Shown one piece after another: positions 6,413 through 15,300 of a stretch of DNA of 38,656 nucleotides. Every line of letters starts with the position of its first letter. Position 1 is the stretch's first letter. The notes below the pieces were generated by a model, which worked only from the letters and a program-made list of their open reading frames with translations, had not been told where the DNA came from and did not search any database. A program made the position numbers and the translations under genes. Origin of the DNA: a virus; the IMG/VR virus record IMGVR_UViG_3300043410_001258, positions 1-38,656 of that record; one strand, given 5' to 3'.

Positions 6413-8748
6413 AGTTTACATGCCTCGCAGTCTTCATCCATCATCTCTGCCAAGAATGGATCATGCTTGACGAATGGAATAACGTTATCTTCTTGTAGTA
6501 CTGCTTTTGATCCTACTTTATTAATTAATGAATAGTACATTGTTTTAATGCCCCACTTGTATGCAAGCATTAGATTCTTAGCTACCAATGTTCCGGGAAC
6601 TTTACCCTTCTCAAAGAACGCAGGATTATAGAATGTGTTAGTACTTAGTGACTGATCCACGTATGCTGCAATAACTGCGGCTGTCTTTAGATAGTCGATA
6701 CAATCACGTTGATCCCACATTAGTTGATAACGGTTCTTCAATCTCTTGTACTCTGGAACAACTTGTACGAATGAACCTGCTTTAGATTCTTTCACACTGA
6801 TTAGTTCCATTGGCATTTCAATACCATTTGTTGAGTTCAATACAACTGACGATGATTCAACTGGTGCTACAGCCATTAGTGTAGCATTGCGAATGCCATA
6901 TTGCAATAACTTCTGGCGCAAGCCTTCCCAATCTAACGTAGAACTAGGTGAGAAGTCTGTGAGTTCGTTAACTCCTTCACTTCTACGTTCCCACGGGAAA
7001 ATGCCCTTACCGTAGTATGTTTGTGCTGACTTTTGACATGCACCTTTTTCTTTTGCTAATTCAACTGAAGCCTCGATTAGATAATATGCTTGATGTTCCA
7101 TCCATCGTTTAACTTCTGCTAATGCTTCAGGTGAGCCATACTTCAACCCACGCTTTGCATGCCAGTATGCTAAGTTTGTAATACCTATACCAAGAGGCTC
7201 GAATTCTAAGTTAGCTAGACGACTTTGCACTGATAGAAAGTCTTGATAGCTAAGGAGATTACTTAGACTTCTTACTAATACTCTACAACTCTTACGCATT
7301 TCTTGGGGCGTCTTAAACGCTCCCCAGTTTTCACTGCCCAATGTACAGAGGGCAATACGTCCTGCCTCGTCTTCAATGCGTTGGAAGGGTTTAGTAGGTA
7401 ATAATATCTCTTGACATAGATTACTCTGATAAATCGGGTCAACTTTCGTATCAAAAGGACCTTGATTAATAACGTTGTCAATGAATACTAGATAGATACG
7501 ACCTGTATCTGTACGTTCTTTAAGGATACCATTCTTAAAGATTTCAACTGCTGGCAACACTTTCTTTTTGATGCCACGCTTATGTTCATAATGCTTGTAT
7601 AATGTTTCGAATTCTTCCGTGTCACGATAGAATGCTTCATACAAGTCTGGAACTTCATGTGGATCAAACAATGTAATGTTCTCTTGATTCTTATAACGAT
7701 TAAAGAACATCTTGTTGACTACGATTGAGTAGTCCATTTGACGTACACGTGTTTCTTCCGTACCCTGATTGTTCTTTAATACAATGAAGTCTTCGAACTG
7801 ATAGTGCCAAACTGGCAATGTAACTGTACAACTAGCGTTACGAATACCACCTTGTGAGCATGAACGCAAGTCGCCAAACCACTTCTTCAAGAATGGTATA
7901 AGACCCGTATGCTTGATTTCGCCACCACGAATGGGCGCGCCAACTGGACGAATACGTCCAATCTCTAAGCCAATGCCTGCACGTTTGCTGGCATACTTAG
8001 CCATCATCTCTCCGGCTGCGAAAATAGAATCCAATGTATCATCAGCACTAATGAGAACACACGAACTAAATTGCTTCGTAGGTGTACCAAGACCTGCAAG
8101 AACGGGTGTAGCAAGAGTAAAGTGACCGTCACTGGCTGTTTCATAATATTCCTTTACATATTTTAATCTGTTTTCTTTGGGTTCGTTATGGAAAGCTGTC
8201 GCCGCTGCGATAGCATAACGAACTTGTGGTGTCTCATAGATTTGACCAGTAGCACGGTTCTGCACTAAGTACTTTTCTGCCAATTGGGCGATAGCCGCAT
8301 AGGTGTAATTTTCGTCCTTGCTATGGTCAATAAACAAATCAATTATGTTCCATTCGTCTTCTGAATACCACTCTAATAGCTCAGGTGTATACATCTGTTC
8401 TTTTACGTTCTTTTGAACGATTTCATATAACTTAGGTGGATTATAGTCTCCATAGACTTCTTTACGTAGCATAGAGACTTTTTGACGTCCTGCTACTTGT
8501 TGATAGTTAACGTTATTGATATCAGAGTTTTCAGTTTCATCAATTAAATTTACCATTGCTTTAAGCAATAGTTCATCAATTGTCTTAGTAGTCATTCCAT
8601 CATGTAATTCGATTTGTGCTTTGATTTCAATCATACTAGGAGATACGTTATCTATCCCCCTGCACCCGTATGCTACTTGTCTTTGTATCTTTGAGATATC
8701 TAGAGGGACGGTTGTCCCATCACGTTTAACTACGTTAATGTTATTCAT
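6409..8748 (-). CDS. nrdA: Class Ia ribonucleotide reductase, large (alpha) subunit
   Basis: The 779-residue protein has an N-terminal ATP-cone (about residues 3-95, starting VVKRDGTTVPLDISKIQ), so dATP feedback control is probably retained. The catalytic barrel has all key residues: C230 and C468 (the redox pair), N443-L-C445-Q-E447 (thiyl radical cysteine with its Asn and Glu), and Y738-Y739 for radical transfer from NrdB. The C-terminal C774-E-A-C777 pair shuttles electrons from glutaredoxin and is spaced CxxC, against CxxxxC in E. coli. It reduces ribonucleoside diphosphates with NrdB. AGGTG before the ATG supports the start. Gene order nrdA-nrdB-glutaredoxin makes a self-contained dNTP module. 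Confidence 0.98.
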   Translation of the reverse strand: MNNINVVKRDGTTVPLDISKIQRQVAYGCRGIDNVSPSMIEIKAQIELHDGMTTKTIDELLLKAMVNLIDETENSDINNVNYQQVAGRQKVSMLRKEVYGDYNPPKLYEIVQKNVKEQMYTPELLEWYSEDEWNIIDLFIDHSKDENYTYAAIAQLAEKYLVQNRATGQIYETPQVRYAIAAATAFHNEPKENRLKYVKEYYETASDGHFTLATPVLAGLGTPTKQFSSCVLISADDTLDSIFAAGEMMAKYASKRAGIGLEIGRIRPVGAPIRGGEIKHTGLIPFLKKWFGDLRSCSQGGIRNASCTVTLPVWHYQFEDFIVLKNNQGTEETRVRQMDYSIVVNKMFFNRYKNQENITLFDPHEVPDLYEAFYRDTEEFETLYKHYEHKRGIKKKVLPAVEIFKNGILKERTDTGRIYLVFIDNVINQGPFDTKVDPIYQSNLCQEILLPTKPFQRIEDEAGRIALCTLGSENWGAFKTPQEMRKSCRVLVRSLSNLLSYQDFLSVQSRLANLEFEPLGIGITNLAYWHAKRGLKYGSPEALAEVKRWMEHQAYYLIEASVELAKEKGACQKSAQTYYGKGIFPWERRSEGVNELTDFSPSSTLDWEGLRQKLLQYGIRNATLMAVAPVESSSVVLNSTNGIEMPMELISVKESKAGSFVQVVPEYKRLKNRYQLMWDQRDCIDYLKTAAVIAAYVDQSLSTNTFYNPAFFEKGKVPGTLVAKNLMLAYKWGIKTMYYSLINKVGSKAVLQEDNVIPFVKHDPFLAEMMDEDCEACKL

Positions 8749-8758
8749 TTTTCACCTA

Positions 8759-9193
8759 TTATATTTTTGTTTTTAGATTTGAAATATCTATGGAGCGCTT
8801 GATTGTAAAGTCTGTTAGATTATTACTTAGTACCGTATCGGGCCAGTAATTAAGCACATATTTTGCGTTGTCAACAAGGACTAATGTAACGTCCTCGCCC
8901 ATTCTATCTGTTGCTTCTACTATTTCAATGTCATCTATCCCTGTTAGTAATAAAGTATAACACATTCCTAATGCTCTTGCAACAGTACAATAGGTGTTTT
9001 CTACCAAAAGATCCCAGGGTCCGGGCCAAACTTCAGTATCTTGTGGATGCAAATGGTGATTGACAAGAGGGGCTTTTTGCCACCAATTGTCGATCTCTAC
9101 ACATTTATTTTGGATTAGGGTGCCGTCAATTTCGGCTCTTAAGTCGTACCAGCTTCTAAGTCTAGCATCATAGTTCAATTGAAATACGTTCAT
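8759..9193 (-). CDS. Hypothetical phage protein, 144 residues
   Basis: No family can be named. The N-terminus (QLNYDARLRSWYDLRAEI) and the tryptophan-rich centre (CVEIDNWWQKAPLVNHHLHPQD, then EVWPGPWDLLVENTYCTVARALGMCY, about residues 31-79) look like a conserved core. A Cys-His-Asp-rich composition hints at a small enzyme, but no motif is decisive. The C-terminal part alternates strands and acidic turns (VEATDRMGEDVTLVLVDNAKYVLNYWP). It sits directly upstream of nrdA (10-base gap) and 27 bases after the GT25 gene. Its start region has an unusual hairpin between a GAGG and the ATG. Confidence 0.7.
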   Translation of the reverse strand: MNVFQLNYDARLRSWYDLRAEIDGTLIQNKCVEIDNWWQKAPLVNHHLHPQDTEVWPGPWDLLVENTYCTVARALGMCYTLLLTGIDDIEIVEATDRMGEDVTLVLVDNAKYVLNYWPDTVLSNNLTDFTIKRSIDISNLKTKI

Positions 9194-9216
9194 CAGACAA
9201 TTACTTATCTGACCTC
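9193..9216 (-). promoter_or_regulatory. Hairpin between distant GAGG and start codon
   Basis: On the transcribed strand a GAGG (9216-9213) is followed at once by TCAGATAA-GTAA-TTGTCTGA (9212-9193), an 8-bp stem with one mismatch whose last base is the A of the ATG. The GAGG is too far from the ATG for normal use. Folding the hairpin would bring it to a workable distance, an arrangement reported for T4 gene 38. No closer Shine-Dalgarno sequence is visible. Confidence 0.3.
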
Positions 9217-9220
9217 GACT

Positions 9221-9925
9221 TTACCATTCTAATTTATCGTTGCGTTTAGTAGTTCTACCCTCGAACGGTCTAGCTGCGATAGTAGTATCAGTTTTGTCGC
9301 TCATTACGTCAGCGGCATACAAGCCTTGATGTACAATCGCAAACAAATCTGCTCGAAGCATAATATCTAATGGAGCACTTATTCCCATCTTTAATACGTA
9401 ACTGAGTAAGTTCTTAGCCATTTGAGGATCAATACTGTATGCATGGGCACGACAAATAAACAAGTAATTGGGACCTTCACTAGCATGAGGTGGGATAGGA
9501 TATACTTTCCAACCTTGCTGTGCCCACTCAGCACCACCTAGATAACAAATAGTGTTATAGCTTTGGTGCTCAGAAAACTTGCGAAGCATCACTGTATCAT
9601 GCTCTAAGATAACGATAGGTTTGTCAATCGCTGCACAATGCTCCCATAGGCTGATATGACTTAATGCACATGCTACTTCACCTCTAGTAAGATAGTGGTC
9701 GGTGATCTTAATCATGTTCATAAATCTGTCATTCCTTAGATTCTCAGGTGGAATGATTTGTCCAGGAGAAGTACCATCGTATGCATCCCATACTACATAT
9801 GGCATCTCTACTTTCTCGCAACTTTCTTGACATTGCTTTGAATACTTTTCGCTGTTACTATTACCTTTAACAGTAATGATGTAGGCAGCGTCTACTTGTG
9901 TGTTGTTACTACGATATAAGTTCAT
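9221..9925 (-). CDS. Glycosyltransferase family 25 protein (LPS biosynthesis type)
   Basis: The 234-residue protein follows the GT25 pattern. An N-terminal strand (AAYIITVKGN) leads to a helix that compares two sugar-related segments, then LTRGEVACALSHISLWEHC (about 79-97), the signature segment of the family, and IVILEHDTVML (about 104-114) with an acidic ExD-type motif in the expected place for metal/nucleotide-sugar binding. The C-terminal half includes LFICRAHAYSIDPQMAKNLL. GT25 enzymes add galactose or similar sugars to lipooligosaccharide or, in eukaryotes, to collagen. Its ATG overlaps the TGA of the preceding methyltransferase (9922-9925). A role in glycosylating virion proteins or host surface glycans is inferred from context. 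Confidence 0.87.
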   Translation of the reverse strand: MNLYRSNNTQVDAAYIITVKGNSNSEKYSKQCQESCEKVEMPYVVWDAYDGTSPGQIIPPENLRNDRFMNMIKITDHYLTRGEVACALSHISLWEHCAAIDKPIVILEHDTVMLRKFSEHQSYNTICYLGGAEWAQQGWKVYPIPPHASEGPNYLFICRAHAYSIDPQMAKNLLSYVLKMGISAPLDIMLRADLFAIVHQGLYAADVMSDKTDTTIAARPFEGRTTKRNDKLEW

Positions 9926-10527
9926 AATTTTCTAAATGCTGTTTGCCAGGGATCTGGTACTTTAATAGGTTCAATGTGATGCCAATAGCATTGTATGAAC
10001 ATCTCTATTGCTAGTCTAGGACTCATCTGTGCCGCTTCAGTACCATTCTTATCTTTGTATTTCCAAACAGTAGCATCATCACACAATATTACACCACCCG
10101 GTACTAATAGTTTGTATGCTAGTACTAAGTCAGTTAATACGCCGGCTGCTCTATGGTCTCCGTCGATGTAGATTAACTCAGCTTTGACACCTTTGTTAAT
10201 CAAGTCAATCAAACCATCTTCACTATACTTGCGTATGTACTCGACATTCTTATGCTTACATTCATTTAAATTATGTGTAAAGTTAGCATGAACCATAGCA
10301 GGATCTTCTGACATATCATTGCTACCCACATGCGGGTCAACTGCATATATTTTAAGGTTGCTGTTGTGCGGTGTTAGTTGGTCTGCCATCCAGAACGTGG
10401 TGTTACCTTCAAACACACCAACTTCAATAATAGTGTTAGGGATTCCGTATGTATTGATGAGATGGGTAATATTTTGTATTGACCCATGCCCACCGCAACT
10501 AAAATCCATTGTTATATTATAAGTCAT
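9922..10527 (-). CDS. Class I SAM-dependent methyltransferase (Methyltransf_24-like)
   Basis: The 201-residue protein has motif I at IIEVGVFEGNTTFW (about residues 33-46), motif II at IYAVDPH (60-66), and IYIDGDHRAAGVLTDLVLAYKLLVPGGVILCDD (119-151), whose D122-G-D124-H is typical of the Methyltransf_24 / cephalosporin-hydroxylase-like group. These proteins methylate sugars or small metabolites. The start at 10527 overlaps the upstream gene by 11 bases. The ATG at 10509 is an alternative start just past that overlap, and neither has a strong ribosome binding site. It is coupled to the GT25 gene downstream. The acceptor is unknown, probably a glycan given the neighbours. Confidence 0.83.
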   Translation of the reverse strand: MTYNITMDFSCGGHGSIQNITHLINTYGIPNTIIEVGVFEGNTTFWMADQLTPHNSNLKIYAVDPHVGSNDMSEDPAMVHANFTHNLNECKHKNVEYIRKYSEDGLIDLINKGVKAELIYIDGDHRAAGVLTDLVLAYKLLVPGGVILCDDATVWKYKDKNGTEAAQMSPRLAIEMFIQCYWHHIEPIKVPDPWQTAFRKL

Positions 10528-12271
10528 TATTAGTTGTTAACTTCAATGGCTCTTGTAGTTTCTTCTCAACTAATTGTTCATATTCACTAAAGTCATTGCG
10601 ACCGGGCTTATGAACTTGAATCAAATACTTAGCACTCAATGCAACGTTGTTGAAATGATTCAATGCATAGGTCAATTCGTCTTCTGTAATCTGACGAGCT
10701 TTCAAACGGTCTTGCCAAGGCTTTGTGTAGTCAAACTGCATATCACAAATCTCAATATCCACATCATGTTCAAATGCCAATGCACTATCACTTCCACCTG
10801 TTTGCAACTTCTCAATCAACATACGCTTATTGAACAAGTTAAACATACCCATAGTGATTAGACGCTTGTGGTCTGGGTCATCAATCGCTGTATCACAACG
10901 CCAGTGAGGTGATTCAACTTCCCAGATTGCACCGTTATGACTAATACGATACATTTCTTTGATAACTTTGATGAAGTCTTTACTTGTTTCACCCAAATGC
11001 TCTAAGATATCTTTAGCTACAATGTGGTCAAACTCATTGTCTTTGAATGGCCAAGGGAACTGATTCAAGTCAACTACTTGATCAGGTTTAACTGTTGGAC
11101 TAACGTCAACGTTTACAAATCCTTCAATCTTCTTCAAGCCGCAACCTAAGTTGATACGTTTAGTAACTCTATCTTCATCGGGTTGGTCGATGTGTGCTAG
11201 ATTAAATTTTTCTTCTAATGCAGCATACATCTTCTGGAAAGGAACATTCCACTTTGACTTTTCTACTTGACGGAAAAGTTTAACACAGTTATAGTAAGGT
11301 GAGCCATCATTGTCTGGGCTACCGTATGTCCATGTGTGATACGGAAGAACTGGTACCATGACCCATGTTTCTTTTCCCATCGCAGCACTAATGTGTGCAA
11401 TACTTGTACAGCTTGTGATAACAATATCTAAGTTAGCAATAGCTGCCATTGTGTCTTCCCAACTAATCAAGAAGTGTTGTAAGTCTTGTACACCTTCTGG
11501 TAAGTTGATTAAGTTATGATCCTTCTGTAATGAATAGATTTGTAACTCAGGATACTTAGCCAAGTTTGTAATAAAGTTCTCCGGGAAGCGACGGAACTGT
11601 TGATGTTCGAACTTAGGATTACCTGCCCAACGAATACCAACTTTAATCTTGTCACTATTAATCATTCCCTTCCATACTTCAACGCTATCACTACGAGGTG
11701 TTAAGTATGGTTGATTTGGGAAGTCATCAAACGTGTGCCCTGATACCCATCCAGCACTAAAGCCCGGGACCCAGTAGTCATGTGCTACTGAACTTGCTTG
11801 ATTACGTAAGATAACTTTATCAACACCTTCAATACGTTCAAATACAGAAACTAGTTCAGGCGCTGCTGCGATATAAACATGGCTTGCACCTAGCTTCTTA
11901 AATGAAGTTGCAAAACGTGCGTGAATGATTTCGTCACCGTATCCACCTTCTAGTGATACGATAATTGATTTACCTTTAATGTCGTGTTCATCTGGGTTAA
12001 AGATAGGTGCATCTGTGCGTAGTGGTGGAGAACCGTATACGTTCAAGAAACGACCATTTTCTAATAGCTTACAACCAGTTTGATAGTCACCATCTTGAAT
12101 TATGAACCAGCCGCGGTTAAAGCAGTGGCGCATCCAAATGTCTTGTGTGTTCTTGCCGTTTGGATCTAAAATCTTATCGGCCCCGATAGCTTCTAATTTA
12201 TCAGAAAGGACACGGGCTTCTTTGTGGTGTCCTTCCAATTGCAATTTAAGCATCTCATCAATTTCGTGCAT
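10517..12271 (-). CDS. GT9-like glycosyltransferase fused to SAM methyltransferase
   Basis: The 584-residue protein has two catalytic modules. Residues about 1-100 look like a short helical (TPR-like) lead. About 100-365 resemble heptosyltransferase-type (GT-B) glycosyltransferases: SLEGGYGDEIIHARFATSFKK (106-126), KVGIRWAGNPKFEHQQ (210-225) and DIVITSCTSIAHISAAMGK (282-300). From about 371 a class I methyltransferase begins with RINLGCG (372-378), GFVNVDVSP, the DHIVAKDILEHLG motif, and an LF(N)KR segment. The protein probably transfers a sugar and methylates the product or a related glycan. A clear ribosome binding site (AAGAGGAAG) supports the start at 12271. It is the first gene after the giant RCC1 gene, 54 bases downstream of its stop. 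Confidence 0.85.
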   Translation of the reverse strand: MHEIDEMLKLQLEGHHKEARVLSDKLEAIGADKILDPNGKNTQDIWMRHCFNRGWFIIQDGDYQTGCKLLENGRFLNVYGSPPLRTDAPIFNPDEHDIKGKSIIVSLEGGYGDEIIHARFATSFKKLGASHVYIAAAPELVSVFERIEGVDKVILRNQASSVAHDYWVPGFSAGWVSGHTFDDFPNQPYLTPRSDSVEVWKGMINSDKIKVGIRWAGNPKFEHQQFRRFPENFITNLAKYPELQIYSLQKDHNLINLPEGVQDLQHFLISWEDTMAAIANLDIVITSCTSIAHISAAMGKETWVMVPVLPYHTWTYGSPDNDGSPYYNCVKLFRQVEKSKWNVPFQKMYAALEEKFNLAHIDQPDEDRVTKRINLGCGLKKIEGFVNVDVSPTVKPDQVVDLNQFPWPFKDNEFDHIVAKDILEHLGETSKDFIKVIKEMYRISHNGAIWEVESPHWRCDTAIDDPDHKRLITMGMFNLFNKRMLIEKLQTGGSDSALAFEHDVDIEICDMQFDYTKPWQDRLKARQITEDELTYALNHFNNVALSAKYLIQVHKPGRNDFSEYEQLVEKKLQEPLKLTTNNDL

Positions 12272-12288
12272 GTTTCTTCCTCTTAAAA

Positions 12289-12305
12289 TAATGTGTAGTA
12301 CATTA
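12289..12305 (-). terminator. Weak AT-rich hairpin in the gap after the giant gene
   Basis: TAATGT and ACATTA flank a 5-base loop in the 54-base gap 12272-12325, followed on the transcribed strand by TTTT. With only one G-C pair in the stem this would be a weak intrinsic terminator or attenuator between the giant gene and the transferase genes. The ribosome binding site of the next gene follows at once. Confidence 0.3.
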
Positions 12306-12325
12306 CTTATTCAGTGAAACTATGC

Positions 12326-15300
12326 TCAGATATTTTTGATGTATCCTGAATTGTTATTTCCAGCGCCCGTGTCTCGTGTTTGGGTACCTATTACAACTGG
12401 ACTAGTGACAAATCTATTAGTAGAATTCAATCCAAGCTGTTGCATGTCATTTCTACCCCAAGTATACAATGTCCCGTTAGAATCAGCAACTAGGTTAACG
12501 TCATTACCTGCATTTACATGACTCCATGATCCACTCATTAGTTGAACTGGGCTACTAGTATTTGGACTAATAGTATTAGTAACAACTAATACCGGCGAAG
12601 AGTATGAAATAGCTGAATAGTCACCGTAGTTACCATATGTGTTAGTTCCCCAAGCATACAACAATCCATTAGGATCGTTTGCGGCGACACCGTTACCTAC
12701 ACCCAATAAAGTATATGACGCATTTACTAGTACAGGACTTTGATATGGTACAGTAGTACTATTGCCTACAGTACCGGTGCTATTATATCCCCATGCAAAC
12801 AATCTTCCATTAATGTCAGTAGCAAAACTACTGCTATAGAATGGGCCTGAATTCACACTAGACCATAAACTAGTTCCAACTTGTACCGGGCTGCTTCTAG
12901 AAATACCAGTTGAATCACCTACTGAGCCGTTGAAGTTGTAACCCCAACCCCATAGTGTGTTATCTGCACGTAATGCTAATGCAAAACCACCACTGCCGCC
13001 AAGACCTGCAGCGATATTAATCCACTTAGATGTGCCAACTTGCACCGGGCTACTTCTGTTTACAGTGTCGTTTAAACCCAATTCACCGTTAGTGTTTTGT
13101 CCCCATGCATATAAGTTGCCGTCGTTGTCAATTGCATAAGATGAAGTAGATGATAATACCGCTTTCTTCCATGTTGCACGAGAGCCGATATTAACAGGAC
13201 TAGATTTAGGGGCAATTGTATTGTCTCCCAATACACCGTTTGTGTTGTCTCCCCATAGCCACAACGTTCCGTCTGTTTTAATGGCTGCAGTGTTGTTAAG
13301 GCCGCATGATAGGGATAACCAGCTGCCAGCAACTTGAACTGGACTGCTTCTATTTGCTACTGTGTTATCTCCTAATTGACCATATGGGTTATATCCCCAT
13401 AACCACAATGTACCATCAGTTTTGATACCACCCACTTGGTTTGAACCATTAGATATTTGATTCCATGTGTCTGTACCTACTTGTGTTGGGCTACTCTTGT
13501 TAACGGTAGTGTTATCACCCATGCTTCCAGTGCCGCCATAGCCCCAAACCCATAGTGTGCCATCTGAACGAAGTGCTATAGTAGTAGTATCGTTAATGAA
13601 TGACTTCCAACTCATAGTAGAAGTTACAATTGGATTTTTAGCTGCGTAGTTGCCCCAGCCGAATAGTCTGTTAGTTGAATCAATTGCTAGTGCATGATTG
13701 TAACCTGCACTGATTTGACTCCAGCTACTTGCGCCGATAGAATTCTCTCCTACTTTGTATGACTGAGGATTGTTACCGACACTAACTTGCAATGATGTAG
13801 TTGCATTAGTATTATAGCCTAATTGGCCTTGCGTGCCAGTACCCCAAGCCCACAATGTGCCGTTACTTGCGATAGCAGCAACAGCATTGCCGTGACCTAC
13901 AGCAACGAAACTAGATCCTCTAGTAGATGTGATGTTGATCGGTACGATGGGGCTAGTACCCATAGCCGTTGTTGCGATTTGCACAGGACTGCTTCTTGTC
14001 ACTGTTGCTGCATTACCAACTTGACCGTATAGGTTATATCCATTCGTATATAATCCACCATCACGCCCTTGAATCCAAATACTAGTGTCAGCACCATTGA
14101 TTGGATCGCCGTTCATTGATATTTGCTTAGGAAGATTCAATGAAACTACACTACCGGCTGCAGTACCTGCAACTTGCACTGGGCTGCTGCGATACTTAAC
14201 ATCGTTGACACCCAACTGACCAACTAAGTTCATACCCCAAGTCCAAACAGTACCATCTTGTCTTGCTGCTACTGATGCATATGGCCCAGCTGATACATTT
14301 ATCCAACTATAGCCTAGACCAACTTGTACTGGACTTGAATAACGAATTCTGTCAGAATCATAGACTGCGCCAATTTGAACTGGACTACTCATCGCACCTG
14401 AGATTAATTTATCTGCTAATCCAAGTTGACCATATGTGTTTCCACCCCATGTCCATAATGTAGTTACACCGTCAACGATAATAGATCCCATAGCATGTAA
14501 TCCTGTTGCGGCAATTGTAGCCCAACTACTTGCGTTAACTTGAATTGGACTTGATTTTGCAACAACAGTGTTATCACCCAAGTAACCTGCAGTATTAACT
14601 CCCATAGCCCACAATGTACCTGTTGTCTCTAGTGCGTATGAGGCATAATAATTTGCTGCAACTTGTGTGAAACTTCTACCTGCCATAACTTGAACTGGGC
14701 TGCTTCTAGTTACTTGGTCGCCTAAGCCCAACTGACCGTATGCGTTTGAACCCCATGCAAATAACTTACCAGAAGCATCAATCGCAATCAATGTACCTAC
14801 ACCACTAGATGCTAGTGTAATCCAGCTATTAGTTCCAAGTTGAACTGGGCTGCTTCTGTAACCTGTACTTGTGTCATCACCAAAGTATCCGTTATAGTTC
14901 ATACCCCAAATCCACAGAGTACCATCTGTTTTAATACCAGCAGTCCAGCCATTACTTGACTGACCATTACCTGATATAAAATTCCAACTACCAGGAACCT
15001 GTACTGGACTGCTTCTGTTGATAGTAGTACCATCACCTAATTGTCCAAGAGTATTTGCACCCCACATCCATAACGTTTTGTCATCACGGATAGCTGCATT
15101 GTAGCCAATGATACTTACTGCACTAGTCCAAATGCCACCATCAAACGGCGTTGTTGTTGGTGTTAATGTAACTAGCGTTTTACTATTTGTGATAGCATAG
15201 ATTGGGCCATTATCAGGATCAGCTACTATATCTAAATATGGATTAGTTGATGCGGCTGATGAAATTTGTACAGGACTAGAAGTTGAAGGACCTGCGCCCC

